NCBI RefSeq assembly: GCF_045679555.1
Contig: NC_092092.1
Location: forward strand, 23,240,969 to 23,304,968
DNA from: Salvelinus alpinus
Taxonomy: Eukaryota > Chordata > Actinopteri > Salmoniformes > Salmonidae
Reading direction: 5' to 3'
DNA length: 64,000 nucleotides
Of this stretch, positions 38,463 through 54,905 are shown in pieces (positions within the stretch are counted from its first letter, which is position 1; each line of letters starts with the position of its first letter). The notes under the pieces are model-generated. The model was not told the DNA's origin, did no database searches, and worked only from the letters and a program-made list of their open reading frames with translations. Both the position numbers and the translations under genes were made by a program.

Positions 38463-38768
38463 AAAAATACAAAAATGACCCCCTTTTTCTCCCCAATTTC
38501 GTGGTATCCAATTGTCTCATCGCTACAACTCCCGTACGGGCTCGGGAGAGACGAAGGTCGAGAGCCATGCGTCCTCCGAAACACAACCCAACCAAACCGC
38601 ACTGCTTCTTAACACAGCGCGCATCCAACCGGGAAGCCAGTTGGGGAAAAAAATCCTAGATATATTTTTTGTATGTTTTAGTATTTTCTTGTTAATACCT
38701 GTGTTTTTGTTTGATGTCGCGATGTAAGTTGTTGACCGGGAAGCCAGCCGGTGATGGGATTGCAGCCA
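38463..38768 (-). mobile_element. SINE-related fragment, itself interrupted
   Basis: Contains CCCCAATTTCGTGGTATCCA, TCTCATCGCTACAACTCCCG, GCGTCCTCCGAAACACAAC and ACCGGGAAGCCAG. The same family occurs at 6578-6850. A 94-bp segment (38641-38734) is inserted and flanked by 13-bp copies of ACCGGGAAGCCAG. Confidence 0.6.
38641..38734 (+). repeat. Local duplicated segment, inserted copy with 13-bp flanking repeat
   Basis: Copy of 37719-37819 lacking 11 bp between two TTTG motifs. It is bordered by ACCGGGAAGCCAG at 38628-38640 and again at 38735-38747, as after a staggered break. Confidence 0.85.
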
Positions 38769-38937
38769 TAAGAAGATATGGTAGAAAGAGTATCTGGCCT
38801 TTTCTGTAGCCTACAGGCCGTAGATAATGACAATGTAATGAGACGGACACTTTTTATCATGCAGGTTTCTCGATCAAATAGCCTAACCTAAAGGGTACTC
38901 AATCCCCCCAAAAATGAGCTGTCATGTTAACAAACAA

Positions 38938-39680
38938 CATTTATGATAAACAGAGAGTAGCAGCAGCATAAAAAGAGGGGTTGGGGGGGGCACACAATGC
39001 AAATAGTCCGAGTAGCCATTTGATTACCTGTTCAGGAGTCTTATGGCTTGGGGGTAAAAACTGTTGAGAAGCCTTTTTGTCCTAGACTTGGAACTCTGGT
39101 ACCGCTTGCCATGCGGTAGTAGAGAGAACAGTCTATGACTGGGGTGGCTGGGGTCTTTGACAATTTTTAGGGCCTTCCTCTGACACCGCCTGGTGTAGAG
39201 GTCCTGGATGGCAGGCATCTTAGCCCCAGTGATGTACTGGGCAGTACGCACTACCCTCTGTAGTGCCTTGCGGTCAGAGGCCGAGCAATTGCCGTACCAG
39301 GCAGTGATGCAACCAGTCAGGATGCTCTCGATGTTGCAGCTGTAGAACCTTTTGAGGATCTCAGGACCCATGCCAAATCTTTTTAGTTTCCTGAGGGGAA
39401 ACTAGGCTTTGTCGTGCCCTCTTCACAACTGTCTTGGTGTGTTTGGACCATTCTAGTTTGTTGTTGATGTGGACACCGAGGAACTTGAAGCTCTCAACCT
39501 GCTCCACTACAGCCCCGTCGATGAGAATGGGGGCGTGCTCAGTCCTCCTTTTCCTGTAGTCCACAATCATCTCCTTAGTCTTGGTTACGTTGAGGGATAG
39601 GTTGTTATTCTGGCACCACACAGCCAGGTCTCTGACCTCCTCCCTATAGGCTGTCTCGTCGTTGTCTGTGATCAGGCCTC
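38938..39680 (-). mobile_element. 5'-truncated LINE, minus strand
   Basis: Frames 39621-39361 (NNNLSLNVTKTKEMIVDYRK, VESFKFLGVHINNKLEW) and 39371-39024 (CNIESILTGCITAWYGNCSA, QRVVRTAQYITGAKMPAIQD) give the thumb and C-terminal end of a Rex/L2-like reverse transcriptase. This is a relative of the 15.6-19.1 kb LINE and the same subfamily as 61.5-63.4 kb. Only the last 700 bp were inserted; one frame change is present. Confidence 0.8.
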
Positions 39681-39779
39681 ACTGTCTGTTGACAGTTTCT
39701 ACAACACTTGCAGATATAAAAATCACAAGGTATACTAATAAAATTATAGAACTCATAAGTACTCCTCATCCCTTCCTAG

Positions 39780-40032
39780 ATGTACAGGGTGCTGTGGACG
39801 GAGGCTGCGGAGAGTCAGAGGAAGAGAAGCTGGGAAAAGGATTAACTGCTTCTGAGCCAGGGAGGAAGCCAGAGGCTCAAACTAAAGCCAAACAGTCCAG
39901 AAAGCCCCCAGGGCGAGGAGCCAGATACAGAAGCCCAAAGAAACCGACAAGGAAAACAGGCACCCATTTGCCATGTATGGATGGGGTGAAAGGCAGGCTG
40001 AGATGGCTAGCAAGAATATCCACAATGTGGGT
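39780..40032 (+). pseudogene. ccsap: ccsap relic, central/C-terminal exon piece
   Basis: An acceptor CTTCCTAG ends at 39779. The exon reads DVQGAVDGGCGESEEEKLGK ... [23 protein letters not shown], and then in a second frame [18 protein letters not shown] followed by [14 protein letters not shown]. The block KEN-HPFA-YGWGE-Q and the HNV that follows is the conserved core of CCSAP. The frame changes near 39935-39945. A LINE tail (ATCAATCAATC) begins within a few bases of HNVGPS, cutting the exon. The C-terminal exon (MTEYMRCYSAR region) was not found downstream. With the piece at 38151, this is a dead ccsap. Confidence 0.8.
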
Positions 40033-41500
40033 CCATCAATCAATCAATCATTCAATCAATCAAATGTATTTATAAAGCCCTTTTAAATCAGCAGATGTCA
40101 CAAAGTGCTTATTAAGAAACCCAGCTTTAAACCCCGAACAGCAAGCAATGCAGATGTAGAAGCATTTCAAGAGTACATGGCCATTAAGGCCAGATCGTTC
40201 TTCAAGATGTTCAAACGTTCATAGATGACCAGCAGGGTCAAATAATAATCACAGTGGTTGTAGAGGGTGCAACAGGTCAGCAACTCAGGAGTAAAAGTCA
40301 GTTGGCTTTTCAACGCCGAGCATTCAGAGGTCGAGACAGCAGGTGCGGTAGAGAGAGAGCGAGAGAGGGAGAGTTGTAAACAGCAGTTCCAGGACAAGGT
40401 AGCATGTCCGGTGAACAGTTGAAACGAGCAGCAGTACGACCAGGTGGACTGTGGACGGCCAGAAGTCATCAGGTCAGGTAGTCCTGAGGCGGGAGAGAGG
40501 GAGAGAGAAATAATTAGTGGGAGCACACTTAAGTTCACACAGGACACCAGATAAGACAGGAGAATTTCACCACATAGGACAGACTGAACCTAGTCCCCCG
40601 GCACATAGATTATTGCATCATAGATACTGGAGGCTGGGGACATTGTGGCCCCGTCTGACGATACCCCCGGACAGGGCCAACCAGGCAGGATATAACCCCA
40701 CCCACTTTGCCAAAGCACAGCCCCCACACCACTAGAGGGTTATCAACAGACCACCAACTTACTACCCTGAGACAAGGCTGAGTAAAGCCAACGAAGATCT
40801 CCTCTACCTCACAAGCCTGAGGGGGCGCAAGACCAGACAGGGTGATCATGTCAGTGACTCAACCAACTCAAGTCGAGTATAGTGCAAAAAAGCCTGGCAC
40901 GACGTGACGCACCCCTCTTAGGGGCGGCATGGAAGAGCACTAGTAAGCCAGTGACTCAGCCCAGTGAGTAAATAGGGTCAGAGGCAGAGACTCCCAGTGG
41001 AGAGAGGGGAGCCTTAACAGGAAGCCAGAGTATAGGCTAGCACTGGAGTAATATGATCACATTTTTTGGTTCTAGTCAAGTTTCTAGAAATCGTATTTAG
41101 CACTAACTAAAGTTTATTTGGTGCTTTATCCAGGTAGCCGGAGAGTAGAGCATTGTCGTAGTCTAATCTAGAAGTGACAAAAGCATGGATTAGTTTTTCT
41201 CAATTTTTGGACAAAAAGTTTCAGATTTTTGCAATGTTACGAAGATGAAAAAAAGCTCACCTTGAAATATTCTTGATACTTTTGTCAAAAGAGAGATCAG
41301 GGTCCAGAGTAATGCCGAGGTCCTTCACAGATTTATTTGAGATGACTGTACAACCATCAAGATTAATTGTGAAATCAAACAGTAGGCCTCTGTTTCTAGA
41401 ACTAGCATCTTTGTTTTGTCCTAGTTTAAAAGTAAAACATTTGCCGCCATCCACTTCCTTATTTCTGAAACACAGGCTTCCAGGGTTGGCAATTTGCATT
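40033..41500 (-). mobile_element. LINE 3' part (L2/Rex-like), minus strand
   Basis: The tail (ATTGATTGATTG in sense) is at 40033-40065. A long 3' UTR follows, with known landmarks of this family: AAAGTGCTTATTAAGAAACC near the tail and CACTAATTATTTCTCTCTCT in sense near 40505. The end of the reverse transcriptase frame is at 41499-41257 (FTINLDGCTVISNKSVKDLG, DPDLSFDKSIKNIS). It inserted into the ccsap exon. Confidence 0.75.
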
Positions 41501-41800
41501 TACCCCCTTTTTTACACTGCTGCTACTCACTGTTAATTATCTATGCATAGTCACTTTACCCCGACCTACATGTACAGTACATACAGTATTACCTCAATTA
41601 CCTCGATTAAACCTGTACCTGCGGACGTTGACTTAATACCGTTACCCCCTGTATATAGCCTCGTTATTTTTATTTTATTGTGTTACTTTTTATATTAAAT
41701 GTAAAAATGTAGCAAATATTTTGTTACATACATTCAAAAAAAGCTCAGCATTGTTGATTAAGGGCTTGTAAGTAAGGATTTCACGTTAAAGTTAAATATT
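41501..41800 (+). mobile_element. LINE 3' UTR fragment, plus strand
   Basis: TTTACACTGCTGCTACTCAC, CTTTACCCCGACCTACATGT, CTGTATATAGCCTCGTTATT and GGGCTTGTAAGTAAGGATTT are successive landmarks of a fish LINE 3' UTR. No coding part is present. Confidence 0.65.
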
Positions 41801-42065
41801 CCTCGATATTAAAAAAGACCCAAGCCGCTAAATAATAACAACGGAAGTCTATAGATACACTTTCCTACTCATTCATTACTGCTGCAGTGCTTGTTGTAGC
41901 GCTGAGTTGAAATAGGAAGAACGCACATTTTATGGCTTATAAAAGTGTTGAATACAAAGTGCTGAGTAAGAACTTCAACATGAACTCAGTCATAAAAACA
42001 GCAGCCCTTTGCTGTATTCATTGACAGTCTCTCTCTACTCAAGGTTTTAAACATTTTGAAATCTC
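41801..42065. other. Intergenic, nothing recognised
   Basis: Short unique-looking stretch between a LINE fragment and a hAT element. Confidence 0.4.
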
Positions 42066-42972
42066 CAGTGGCGTGTATTCATGGATGCCACGGGAAGCCA
42101 GGATTCCCCAAAAACAGACCAAAAATGACTTTAAAGAATATATATTTTGTCTCTCAGTGTTTCATAATGTTCCTTCAAGAGGCTGAACGTATCTCACAGG
42201 AGAAAGCATCCGAGCGAGCAAAACAGCGCTCCTCTGTATCTCTACGTGTAGGTCATCTATCTGATACTGTCTGGTCCAAACGAGTATGACATTGTTTGTT
42301 GCTGCCTGTTGCATTGAAGGCAGGGGAAGCCAGCGAGCATCTGGCTTCCCTTGACAAAAAAAGTATAAAAATTAGCCAATCAGTGTTGAGCTAAACTGAG
42401 CGATCTCAACAGTGAAGGGTTTTTCTACTTGCACAAACGCACACAGAAATCAGTATCATGGACAGCCAGATCATGTTTAGCTTATGTTGATTGGACTAAA
42501 TTGTTTTTGGTATCTTTTAGTTGTCACTGTATTAGACTAAGCAGAGGTGATTTGATGATGTTGAAATGTTGAAGTTGAAATGATACTGGAATAGTGGAGG
42601 CAGCACCTGTTTTCTTTGTGACTTGCGTTAACTCTCTGTGGTTCTAAATCAATAGTTGTTAAGTGGTCCAAAAATGTTGGAAACATTAACTTGCTTGACC
42701 ATGCTGTAGGTCATGTAACTGTGTTACTGTACATGCAATATGCTTTGTGGACTTCACTGGACAGGGGTTGCTATCCGGTTATGTGATAAAACAAAAGGTG
42801 TGGTTAAATTTCTACCACTGTGTCTCCTTATTGTCTCGGCCTTTAGGTCTATATTTCACGGTCGCAAGACATATGAATTAACAGGTTATAGAGTAAACAA
42901 CACAATTATCACAACACATAGGTTGTAATATGGAGAGGCTTCCCCAGTGATTTTACCCATGCACCGCTACTT
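42066..42972. mobile_element. Non-autonomous hAT element
   Basis: Exact 8-bp target duplication GAAATCTC at 42058-42065 and 42973-42980. Ends CAGTGGCGTG... and ...GCACCGCTACTT are imperfect inverted repeats. Internal sequence is non-coding. A frequent salmonid family (ATGCCACGGGAAGCC motif). Confidence 0.75.
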
Positions 42973-42984
42973 GAAATCTCACAG

Positions 42985-43900
42985 TAACAACTTTGCTGTA
43001 GCTTTCTTTTAAGCCTGCTACATGACTGCAGACAAGGTAATCCAAGCCATGCGATTGGCCAGCAGTAGTAGGCTTATAGTGCACTTGATTTGCCAGGAAG
43101 GTAGAGTTTGTATCTTCAGACACATGAAATGGTTCGATATGGCAACAGTTGCGTACCCAGAGCACAGCTGAATTGGGTGTAACTACCGTCAAGCGCACGA
43201 GACGAATACAAATTTACAGAAATGTTTGGCAATCGACTAGGAATGCCTTGGAGATCGACCAGTTGATCTCCAAGGCAGTATGTACTGCCTGAAGGGGCAG
43301 TGGCCACTAAATGGCATAAGCTGCTCTACAACAGTAACGTTGGACCCAGGGTTGTAAAACAGGAGAAGGCGATCCACCCACTTGTCCCACAATGACCTGA
43401 TTGTAGCTAGCTTGTCTCTCTGCCGCAGAGCTGGTCTGTTGTCTCGGTTATCGAAGCGGATAATCCTGGAAATAGTGTGGAACGGAAAAGTTGTATGGAA
43501 CAGTTCTCTGCCAGTTTCTGCATCCCATAGGGATTCTGTGGATTCCCCATTGGATCTGAAAACACCAGCAAGGAAAAGAATCCCAAAGTATGCGTGTAAA
43601 TTAGTTTGATCTATCTCCTTACATCTCTCTCCAAAAACACACCTTCCCTCCAAATTAGTACAGTCCAGAATGATTTTCTGGATGGTGTCTGGGATGAACA
43701 GTTCAAAAGAAGACTTTATGTCCTGCACATGAGTAACCACCATCCGCATCAGCCCTGGTTGCATCCTTATTATATTGTCAGCCATGCGGGGTGGCTCATT
43801 CCTTGGGCAAGAAGACCAGGTCACCTGCAGGCTGCTGACAAGCTGGCTGAGGGTCAATCACATCCTCTTCGTCTATCTAACTGTCAGACTCAGAATTGAC
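42985..43900 (-). pseudogene. piggyBac-like transposase relic
   Basis: The minus frame 43857-43237 reads LHAYFGILFLAGVFRSNGES, ESLWDAETGRELFHTTF, SRIIRFDNRDNR, LWDKWVDRLLLFYNPGSNV and then VVEQLMPFSGHCPFRQYI, the DDE_Tnp_1_7 (piggyBac) domain. In the family the last block is V-D-E-Q-L; here the first catalytic Asp is Val. Downstream the frame breaks up (43307-43116, YTQFSCALGTQLLPYRTISC). No terminal repeats were found. Dead. Confidence 0.8.
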
Positions 43901-43966
43901 AGACATCATCCTCATATTAAGAAAAGTATTAATCTCCAAAGTCTCTGCAAAATTAAGGCCCTCTGA

Positions 43967-44363
43967 GCAGAGATTATTTTTCCATACTGATTGATTGTGG
44001 TAAGGAGCTACACATGCAAAGCTATTTATTTGTTGTGTCCCTCCCCAAATTTGCACCTGGCTGGCGTAGCGTGGGATTTGTTTAATTTATTTTTTTACAG
44101 TGTATCAATATGTTTTGTAATAACATTGCGCAGGTTCCCGCAAGACATGGTGTTGTTTCACATACTAAAACGTGCGAGAAAAGAGGAAGACAGATAGCAC
44201 CAATAACCTGTCTGTCTCCCTGCCTATGTTGAAACAGCAGGCCCAGGGAGGAGGAAGACAGAGTGAAAGCACACAGCAAACCTTTTTTTTCAATTTTTAC
44301 TTGTTTTCACCTACACACACACACTTTTATTACCCTCTGGTCCAGTGGAGCCGAACACCACAT
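43967..44363. other. Intergenic, nothing recognised
   Basis: No gene-like frame. A short CA-rich run lies at about 44310-44325. Confidence 0.4.
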
Positions 44364-44581
44364 TTATTTATTTAACTAGGCAAGTCAGTTAAGAACAAAT
44401 TCTTATTTACAATGACGGCCTACCCCGGCCAAACCCGGACGACGCTGGGCCAATTGTGCCCCGCCCTATCGGACTCACAATCACGGCCAGATGTGATACA
44501 GCCTAGATTCGAACCAGGGACTGTAGTGACACCTCTAGCACTGAGATGCAGTGCCTTAGACCGCTGCGCTACTCGGGAGCC
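44364..44581 (-). mobile_element. tRNA-derived SINE
   Basis: On the minus strand it begins GGCTCCCGAGTAGCGCAGCG, with A-box (TAGCGCAGCGGTCTAAGG) and B-box (GGTTCGAATC) motifs. It ends AATAAGAATTTGTTCTTAAC and CTTGCCTAGTTAAATAAA. It is nearly full length and well preserved. Confidence 0.9.
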
Positions 44582-45130
44582 TACATATGTGATTTAAACA
44601 TGTAGGGGGTGCACAGTGTGCACTCAATGAAAATGTGTTCTTTTGCATGTTCTTCACAGAAAATGAGCCAAGGCCAATGAATCTCAGGTTGAAAAAATAA
44701 ATCATTGTATAATTTTTCTTTCAGTAAACATTAAAAATGGGTCCCACAGACCCAAACACCACACAAGGGTTAAATAATTAGCAATAAATAGATGCAATAA
44801 GTCGTAGATAACTTGTACTTCTTCTTAAACCATTGATGACAGTTTATGCAATATTCTGTTTCAAATAGCTGCAACCGGGCCAATGCTTACAGTGATCATA
44901 GCCATGGGATGTGTGCATTAATTGTAATAATCTACCTGCTATGGATAACAATTTATTCACTGACATGTGAAAGCTGCAGTACACAAATTGTTATTGTGAA
45001 GTATGGCACAATAAGAATTTTACTTCAGTCATAACATTAAGGCCTTTATTCATTAAAAGCTTTGGAACATCTCCCTGTCAGTGTAATGGCTTGTCAGTGC
45101 TATAGTGAAGTATGTTATTGTAAAACTATA
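44582..45130. other. Intergenic, nothing recognised
   Basis: AT-rich sequence without a recognisable gene or element. Confidence 0.4.
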
Positions 45131-45961
45131 ATGAACAAAAATAGAAAAGCAACATGCAACAATTTAACTGAGATACAGTTCATATAAGGAAAGCAGTCAC
45201 GTGAAGTACATTCATTATTGTAAGTCGCTCTGGATAAGAGCGTCTGCTAAATGACTTAAATGTAAATGTAAATGCCTAATCTATGGAGTTCACATATGGG
45301 TTGGCCTGGGAGGGCATAGGCCCACCCACTGGGGAGGCAGGCCAAGCCAATCAGAATGAGTTTCTCCCCACAAAAGGGCTTTATTACATACAGAAATACT
45401 CCTCAGTTTCATCAGCTGACCAGGGGGCTGGTGTCAGACGATCCCACAGGTGAAGAAGCCGGATGTGGAGGTCCTGGGCTGGGCTGGCGTCGTTACACAT
45501 GGTCTACGGTTGTGAAGCCGGTTGCCAAATTCTCTAAAACAACATTGGAGGAGACTTATGGTAGAAAAATGAACATTCAATTCTCTGGCAACAGCTCTGG
45601 TAGACATTCTTGCAGTCAGCAAGCCAACTGTATGCTCCCTCAAAACTTGAGACATCTGTGGCATTGTGTTGCATGACAAAACTGCACATTTTAGAGTGGG
45701 CTTTTTAAAAATCCCCTGCACAATGTGCACCTGTGTAATAATCATGATGTTTAATCAGCTTCTGATATGCCACACCTGTCAGGTGGATGGATTATCTGGC
45801 AAATGAGAAATGCTCATGAACAGGGATGTAAAAATGTTAAATTTGTTCACAAAATTTGAGAAATAAGATTTTTGTGCATAAGGAACTTTTCTGGGATATT
45901 TATTTCAGCTCATGAAACATGGGACCAACACTTTACATGTTGCATTTATATTTTTGTTCAG
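45131..45961 (-). mobile_element. Tc1-like transposon relic with nested SINE tail
   Basis: Left end ATGAACAAAAATAGAAAAGC after TA; right end the inverse (TGCATTTATATTTTTGTTCAG) before TA. The minus frame 45745-45434 carries degraded transposase N-terminal text (ELNVHFSTISLLQCCFREFG, NRRPCVTTPAQPRTS). A SINE 3' fragment (GTAAGTCGCTCTGGATAAGA, about 45220-45272) is inserted near the left end. The element is half length. Confidence 0.75.
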
Positions 45962-46708
45962 TATAAATTATTTAGAAAAAAAGTCTGTAGGAGTTGAGTT
46001 GTGGATCACAGTCAACATGAATTGCACACTTGTGTGGAGGGAGCAAATATCCAGCATTTTGTATGATTAAATGTTTACGCTTTTACACATTCAAACGGAA
46101 TTTGATGTACAAGTATTTTGACATTGTGTGCTAGGCTTAACAAAATTCATAAACTACTTTTTACTAAATCGTTTGACTTATTTGATTGATTTACCTGTCG
46201 AAACACACGCCAGTAAATATCTACTATAGTAATGAGATTGAAAGGCATATTTCACCTGGATACACAAATCAATTCTTCAGCACGACAAATATTCTTCAAA
46301 ATAAAATCTGTTGTAGCGTGTCATTAAACTAAAATAGATAAATGCCATACTGTACTACGCTCAAATGTAACAAACGGGACAAGAGGGAAGAGGACATACA
46401 GTACCATAATGGAAGACTGATGGGCATTTTCAGAACTGTAGCTGACATTGCCTTTTCTCCCCATGGAAAACGTCAATCTTCAAAATACTGTAGAACTGGG
46501 TCCTACCCTGAGGAGAGGGGATCAGTGGGTTTGCCGTCAGTCATCTCAACACAATGGTGGCATTGTAGGTATTTTCTGCAGTCGCATCGAACCTGGATTA
46601 GTTTTAGGTCTCAGGAACTATATTAATATGACACAGCAATCTTGCTCTAGCAAACGGTCAATCTAAGCAGAAAGACACAATGACATTCTGGAGCCTGCCA
46701 TTTCACAC
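45962..46708. other. Intergenic, nothing recognised
   Basis: No gene or element identified; open frames at 46342-46666 are short and unlike known proteins. Confidence 0.4.
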
Positions 46709-46838
46709 AGGCCGCCCAATTCTGATATTCTTCCCACAAATTGGTATTTTGACCAATCACATCAGATCTTTTTCAGAGCTGATCTATATGATTGGTCAAA
46801 AGACCAATAATAAAAAAAATATCAGAATTGGGCTGCCT
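46709..46838. mobile_element. MITE with AGGC(C/A)GCCCAATTCTGATATT ends
   Basis: The left AGGCCGCCCAATTCTGATAT and right ATATCAGAATTGGGCTGCCT are inverted copies of about 21 bp. An inner inverted pair (ATTGGT...ACCAAT) is also present. A common fish MITE of 130 bp. Confidence 0.8.
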
Positions 46839-46902
46839 TTCTAAACACAACCAGAGTGCACTGAAAAGCCCCCTGATCTGTATTAGGAAAATGGTCATTG
46901 AA

Positions 46903-47029
46903 ATAAATCAAATATATTTATATAGCCCTTCTTACATGAGCTGATATATCAAAGTGCTGTACAGAAACACAGCCTAAAACCCCAAACAGCAAGCAATGCA
47001 GGTGTAGAAGCACGGTGGCTATGAAAAAA
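46903..47029 (-). mobile_element. LINE 3' end fragment
   Basis: AAATCAAATATATTTATATA, CAAAGTGCTGTACAGAAACA and AACAGCAAGCAATGCAGGTG match the 3' terminus of the family at 40033-41500. It is a severe 5' truncation. Confidence 0.7.
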
Positions 47030-47553
47030 TGACTGTCGTCAATCATATTAACTTTGGTGCAAGGTGTCAAAAGGGAAGTAGGTCACCGTGCAGCCAGCTT
47101 GTGAGCCAGCTTATACACCTGTGTAATAACAAAACCTACACAACTCCATAAATAAACTATTACACAGCTATGAATAATTATTAGAAGGTTACTACAGGTA
47201 TAACAACAATTTAACATGAAGTGTTACCAAGTATTCTAAATGGATATTACACACTTAAGTAATAAAGATGACAAGAAAGAGGAATCACCTTAGAACAATA
47301 TACAAACATACATTTTGAATACTTTATTTTAAAAAGAGCTTCTATATTATTGAGAATAAATTAAAAAAGCATGACATGACTCATAACAATTATGGGGGAA
47401 AAAACAACTAATAATATCAACACAAAGAACAACACAAAGAACAGGTCAACGAAACGAGCAGGCGTGAGACAGTGCTGATTGAACATTCTCACTAGAACAT
47501 GACATGTCATAATTGATAGATTATTCTTCAGAGAATTTAGTCCATAAAATATG
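47030..47553. other. Intergenic, nothing recognised
   Basis: AT-rich sequence without an identifiable gene or element. Confidence 0.4.
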
Positions 47554-47561
47554 CTTTGAGG

Positions 47562-47921
47562 CAGTGGTTCCCAAACTCACTCAGCCAGCCCCCCCCCCCC
47601 CCCCCCCCTTCCATCTATTTCTATGGGCACAGTCCATGACAGAAACAAACTGTTCACATCCCTTGTTGACAGTTTTAAAGCTAATTTCCTGCAATTCTAC
47701 ACATTCCGCCATGTCTTGTGTGTTCATGTGATATGAGTGACTCAAACATTACAACAAAATCAATGGGCTAAAAAAACCTGGCTAAAAAAAAAACTTGGGC
47801 TAGTTGATCTGGACATTTTTTCACCCCAATTTTCGTGTTATCCAATTGGTAGTCACAGTCTTGTCCCATCGCTGCAACTCCCCTTCCGACAGGGGCGAGC
47901 CCCACAGTTTGGGAACCACTG
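47562..47921. mobile_element. Non-autonomous hAT element with poly-C tract
   Basis: Exact 8-bp target duplication CTTTGAGG at 47554-47561 and 47922-47929. The ends are CAGTGGTTCCCAAACT and its inverse. It contains a poly-C run (47587-47608) and, at about 47815-47895, a fragment of the SINE family seen at 6578. Confidence 0.85.
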
Positions 47922-47929
47922 CTTTGAGG

Positions 47930-49709
47930 GACTATATGATGTGTTCTTTATACAGATAACACTGTACATAATGCAATATGCTATGGGTAGCGTAGTGCAG
48001 AAGTACAGGGGTGAATGTAAGATGTCAGGTCCCATTATCATATAGCATCTCAAACTATAGCTGATCTAGGATTTTGGTTCCCTGTTATCTTGTTCATTAT
48101 TATCTAAAAGGAAAAACAAAATCATATCAGCAATCCTACTCAGACGCTTTATGAATACAGCCCAGATGATTAAAGGGCTTGTCTGAGGGGCCTGGGAACA
48201 AGCTCAGCAGTCCAGAGTAGGGCCAGGAATCCAGGACTCTCTGTGGGTCTCTGACGGAACATCCAGAAGTTGGGAAGATAAAGGTCAGAGAAGAGTCGCT
48301 CCACCATTATGAGCCCTGTATCATGTTCCCTACATCTCATCTTTCCTCGAAGTCTTCACCAACCTGCCTGAAAACAAGGACAGAGAGAGGTTTGAAACCA
48401 TACACACACAGAAATGTGTGGGGATCTTGTAAATTAGCCCCTTTAGCTAAGAAACCTGTGTGAACGTGAGGTTAATAGTTACATTTTGTTAACAATTGCG
48501 TGCTGGCAATATTTGGCATGTACTCAACTCTACACTGTAATTGACAAATTAATTGATCATTTATTTTTGTAGACATAGTACCCCTCTATTTATGCCTAGC
48601 ATTTTTTTGTGAAACACTACAATACCCAAATAAGGCACTTCAGAGACCCTTAATGCCTTGCCCCAACAGGAGTCAGCAGAATCTCAGGTAAATGTATCTG
48701 CCCAGATAGAAAACTGTATTGACAACAGTTGTGTGGAGCCACATCCACACAGCTTCTAAGCAGGGTCATTCGATCATTCTCAAACTGTTGAGCCCCTTTA
48801 GCTTCCCCTCTCACAAAAGAGGCGGAGTCATTTTGGGTGGCTATGGTTTTCTGTATCATCGACACATCAGGCAGTTGGGAGCTGGAGGACAGAAATAGCC
48901 AAAGGTGGCTCCTTCCTCTCTGTGAGATCCCTAAAAATAGCCCCCTGGACCCTATCCAACCACACACACCCACCAACCCAAGGGGGAGATACAGTACGAC
49001 AGAATAAAGCTCTGGACTTAGGGAGTTACATTTGGGACACAGGCATTAACTTTACCCTTAATTCAGTATGATGATACTGGTGAAAGTAGCATCCGTGATC
49101 ACCTTGCAGCAATAGAAAAGTAATCATTACAAACCACTTCAGGGAAACCATTTGAGAAGAACATGGATGAGCATTGTAATAATCTTTTATTTTAGTTCTG
49201 ATTGTTTGTTTTGACAGGACATATGTAAGTACCAACATTTGAGAGGGGTAAAGAAAGTAGTTAAGGGCACAGATAGTTGGCCCAGCCAGGGCTCGAACCC
49301 CCCATCGCCGAGGGGGCATGTGATGATCCTGACACCAATATTGCTGATAAAACTAGCCACGTTTCAGCATTTGGTGCATTAAGGCCGAATCTTTAAAGCT
49401 CATGGAGGTGCTTCTCAAAATGACAAATGAATGCTTTACCTGCTCCATGCAATGCAACACAGTCAACTGTAAAATAGAGAGGACTTTTGAATGGCCTCTT
49501 ACATAACATGTCAATGTGAAAAGCACCATCTACAACTGTATTTCTGCCTGCTATTTTGAGAGGGAGCATTTTGGGTGTCACTAAACAGAGCTATTAATTG
49601 AGTTACTAGTGTGATAACAGAAGGGTAAGTCACAGAGCAGAATCCTATGCAGTAGGCAGCACTGAGGGGAGGAGTCTCACCTTGGTCCTGGGCATACTGA
49701 GCGTGTTCA
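47930..49709. other. rab4a 3' flank and likely 3' UTR
   Basis: Downstream (minus strand) of the rab4a stop. An AATAAA on the minus strand at about 49192-49187 would give a 3' UTR of about 520 bp. Nothing else coding is convincing; an exon-like segment at about 48335-48370 is discussed under rejected items. Confidence 0.45.

Positions 49710-54905
<5,196 letters not shown>

Noticed and set aside
39662-40075. 138-codon plus-strand frame as a new gene
   Set aside because: Only the part from 39780 is exon-like, and its conserved CCSAP text continues in another frame. The first part is LINE antisense and the last part is LINE tail.
44500-44581. tRNA-like sequences with A and B boxes (also at 8541, 51851 and 53858)
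   Set aside because: They are heads of SINEs; the cloverleaf is incomplete and each is followed by the SINE body and tail.
48335-48370. Exon-like minus-strand segment with a good acceptor (CTTGTTTTCAG), reading QVGEDFEER then a stop
   Set aside because: No upstream exon or known protein could be linked to it, and rab4a already ends properly at 49710. It might be an alternative 3' exon, but nothing in the sequence proves it.
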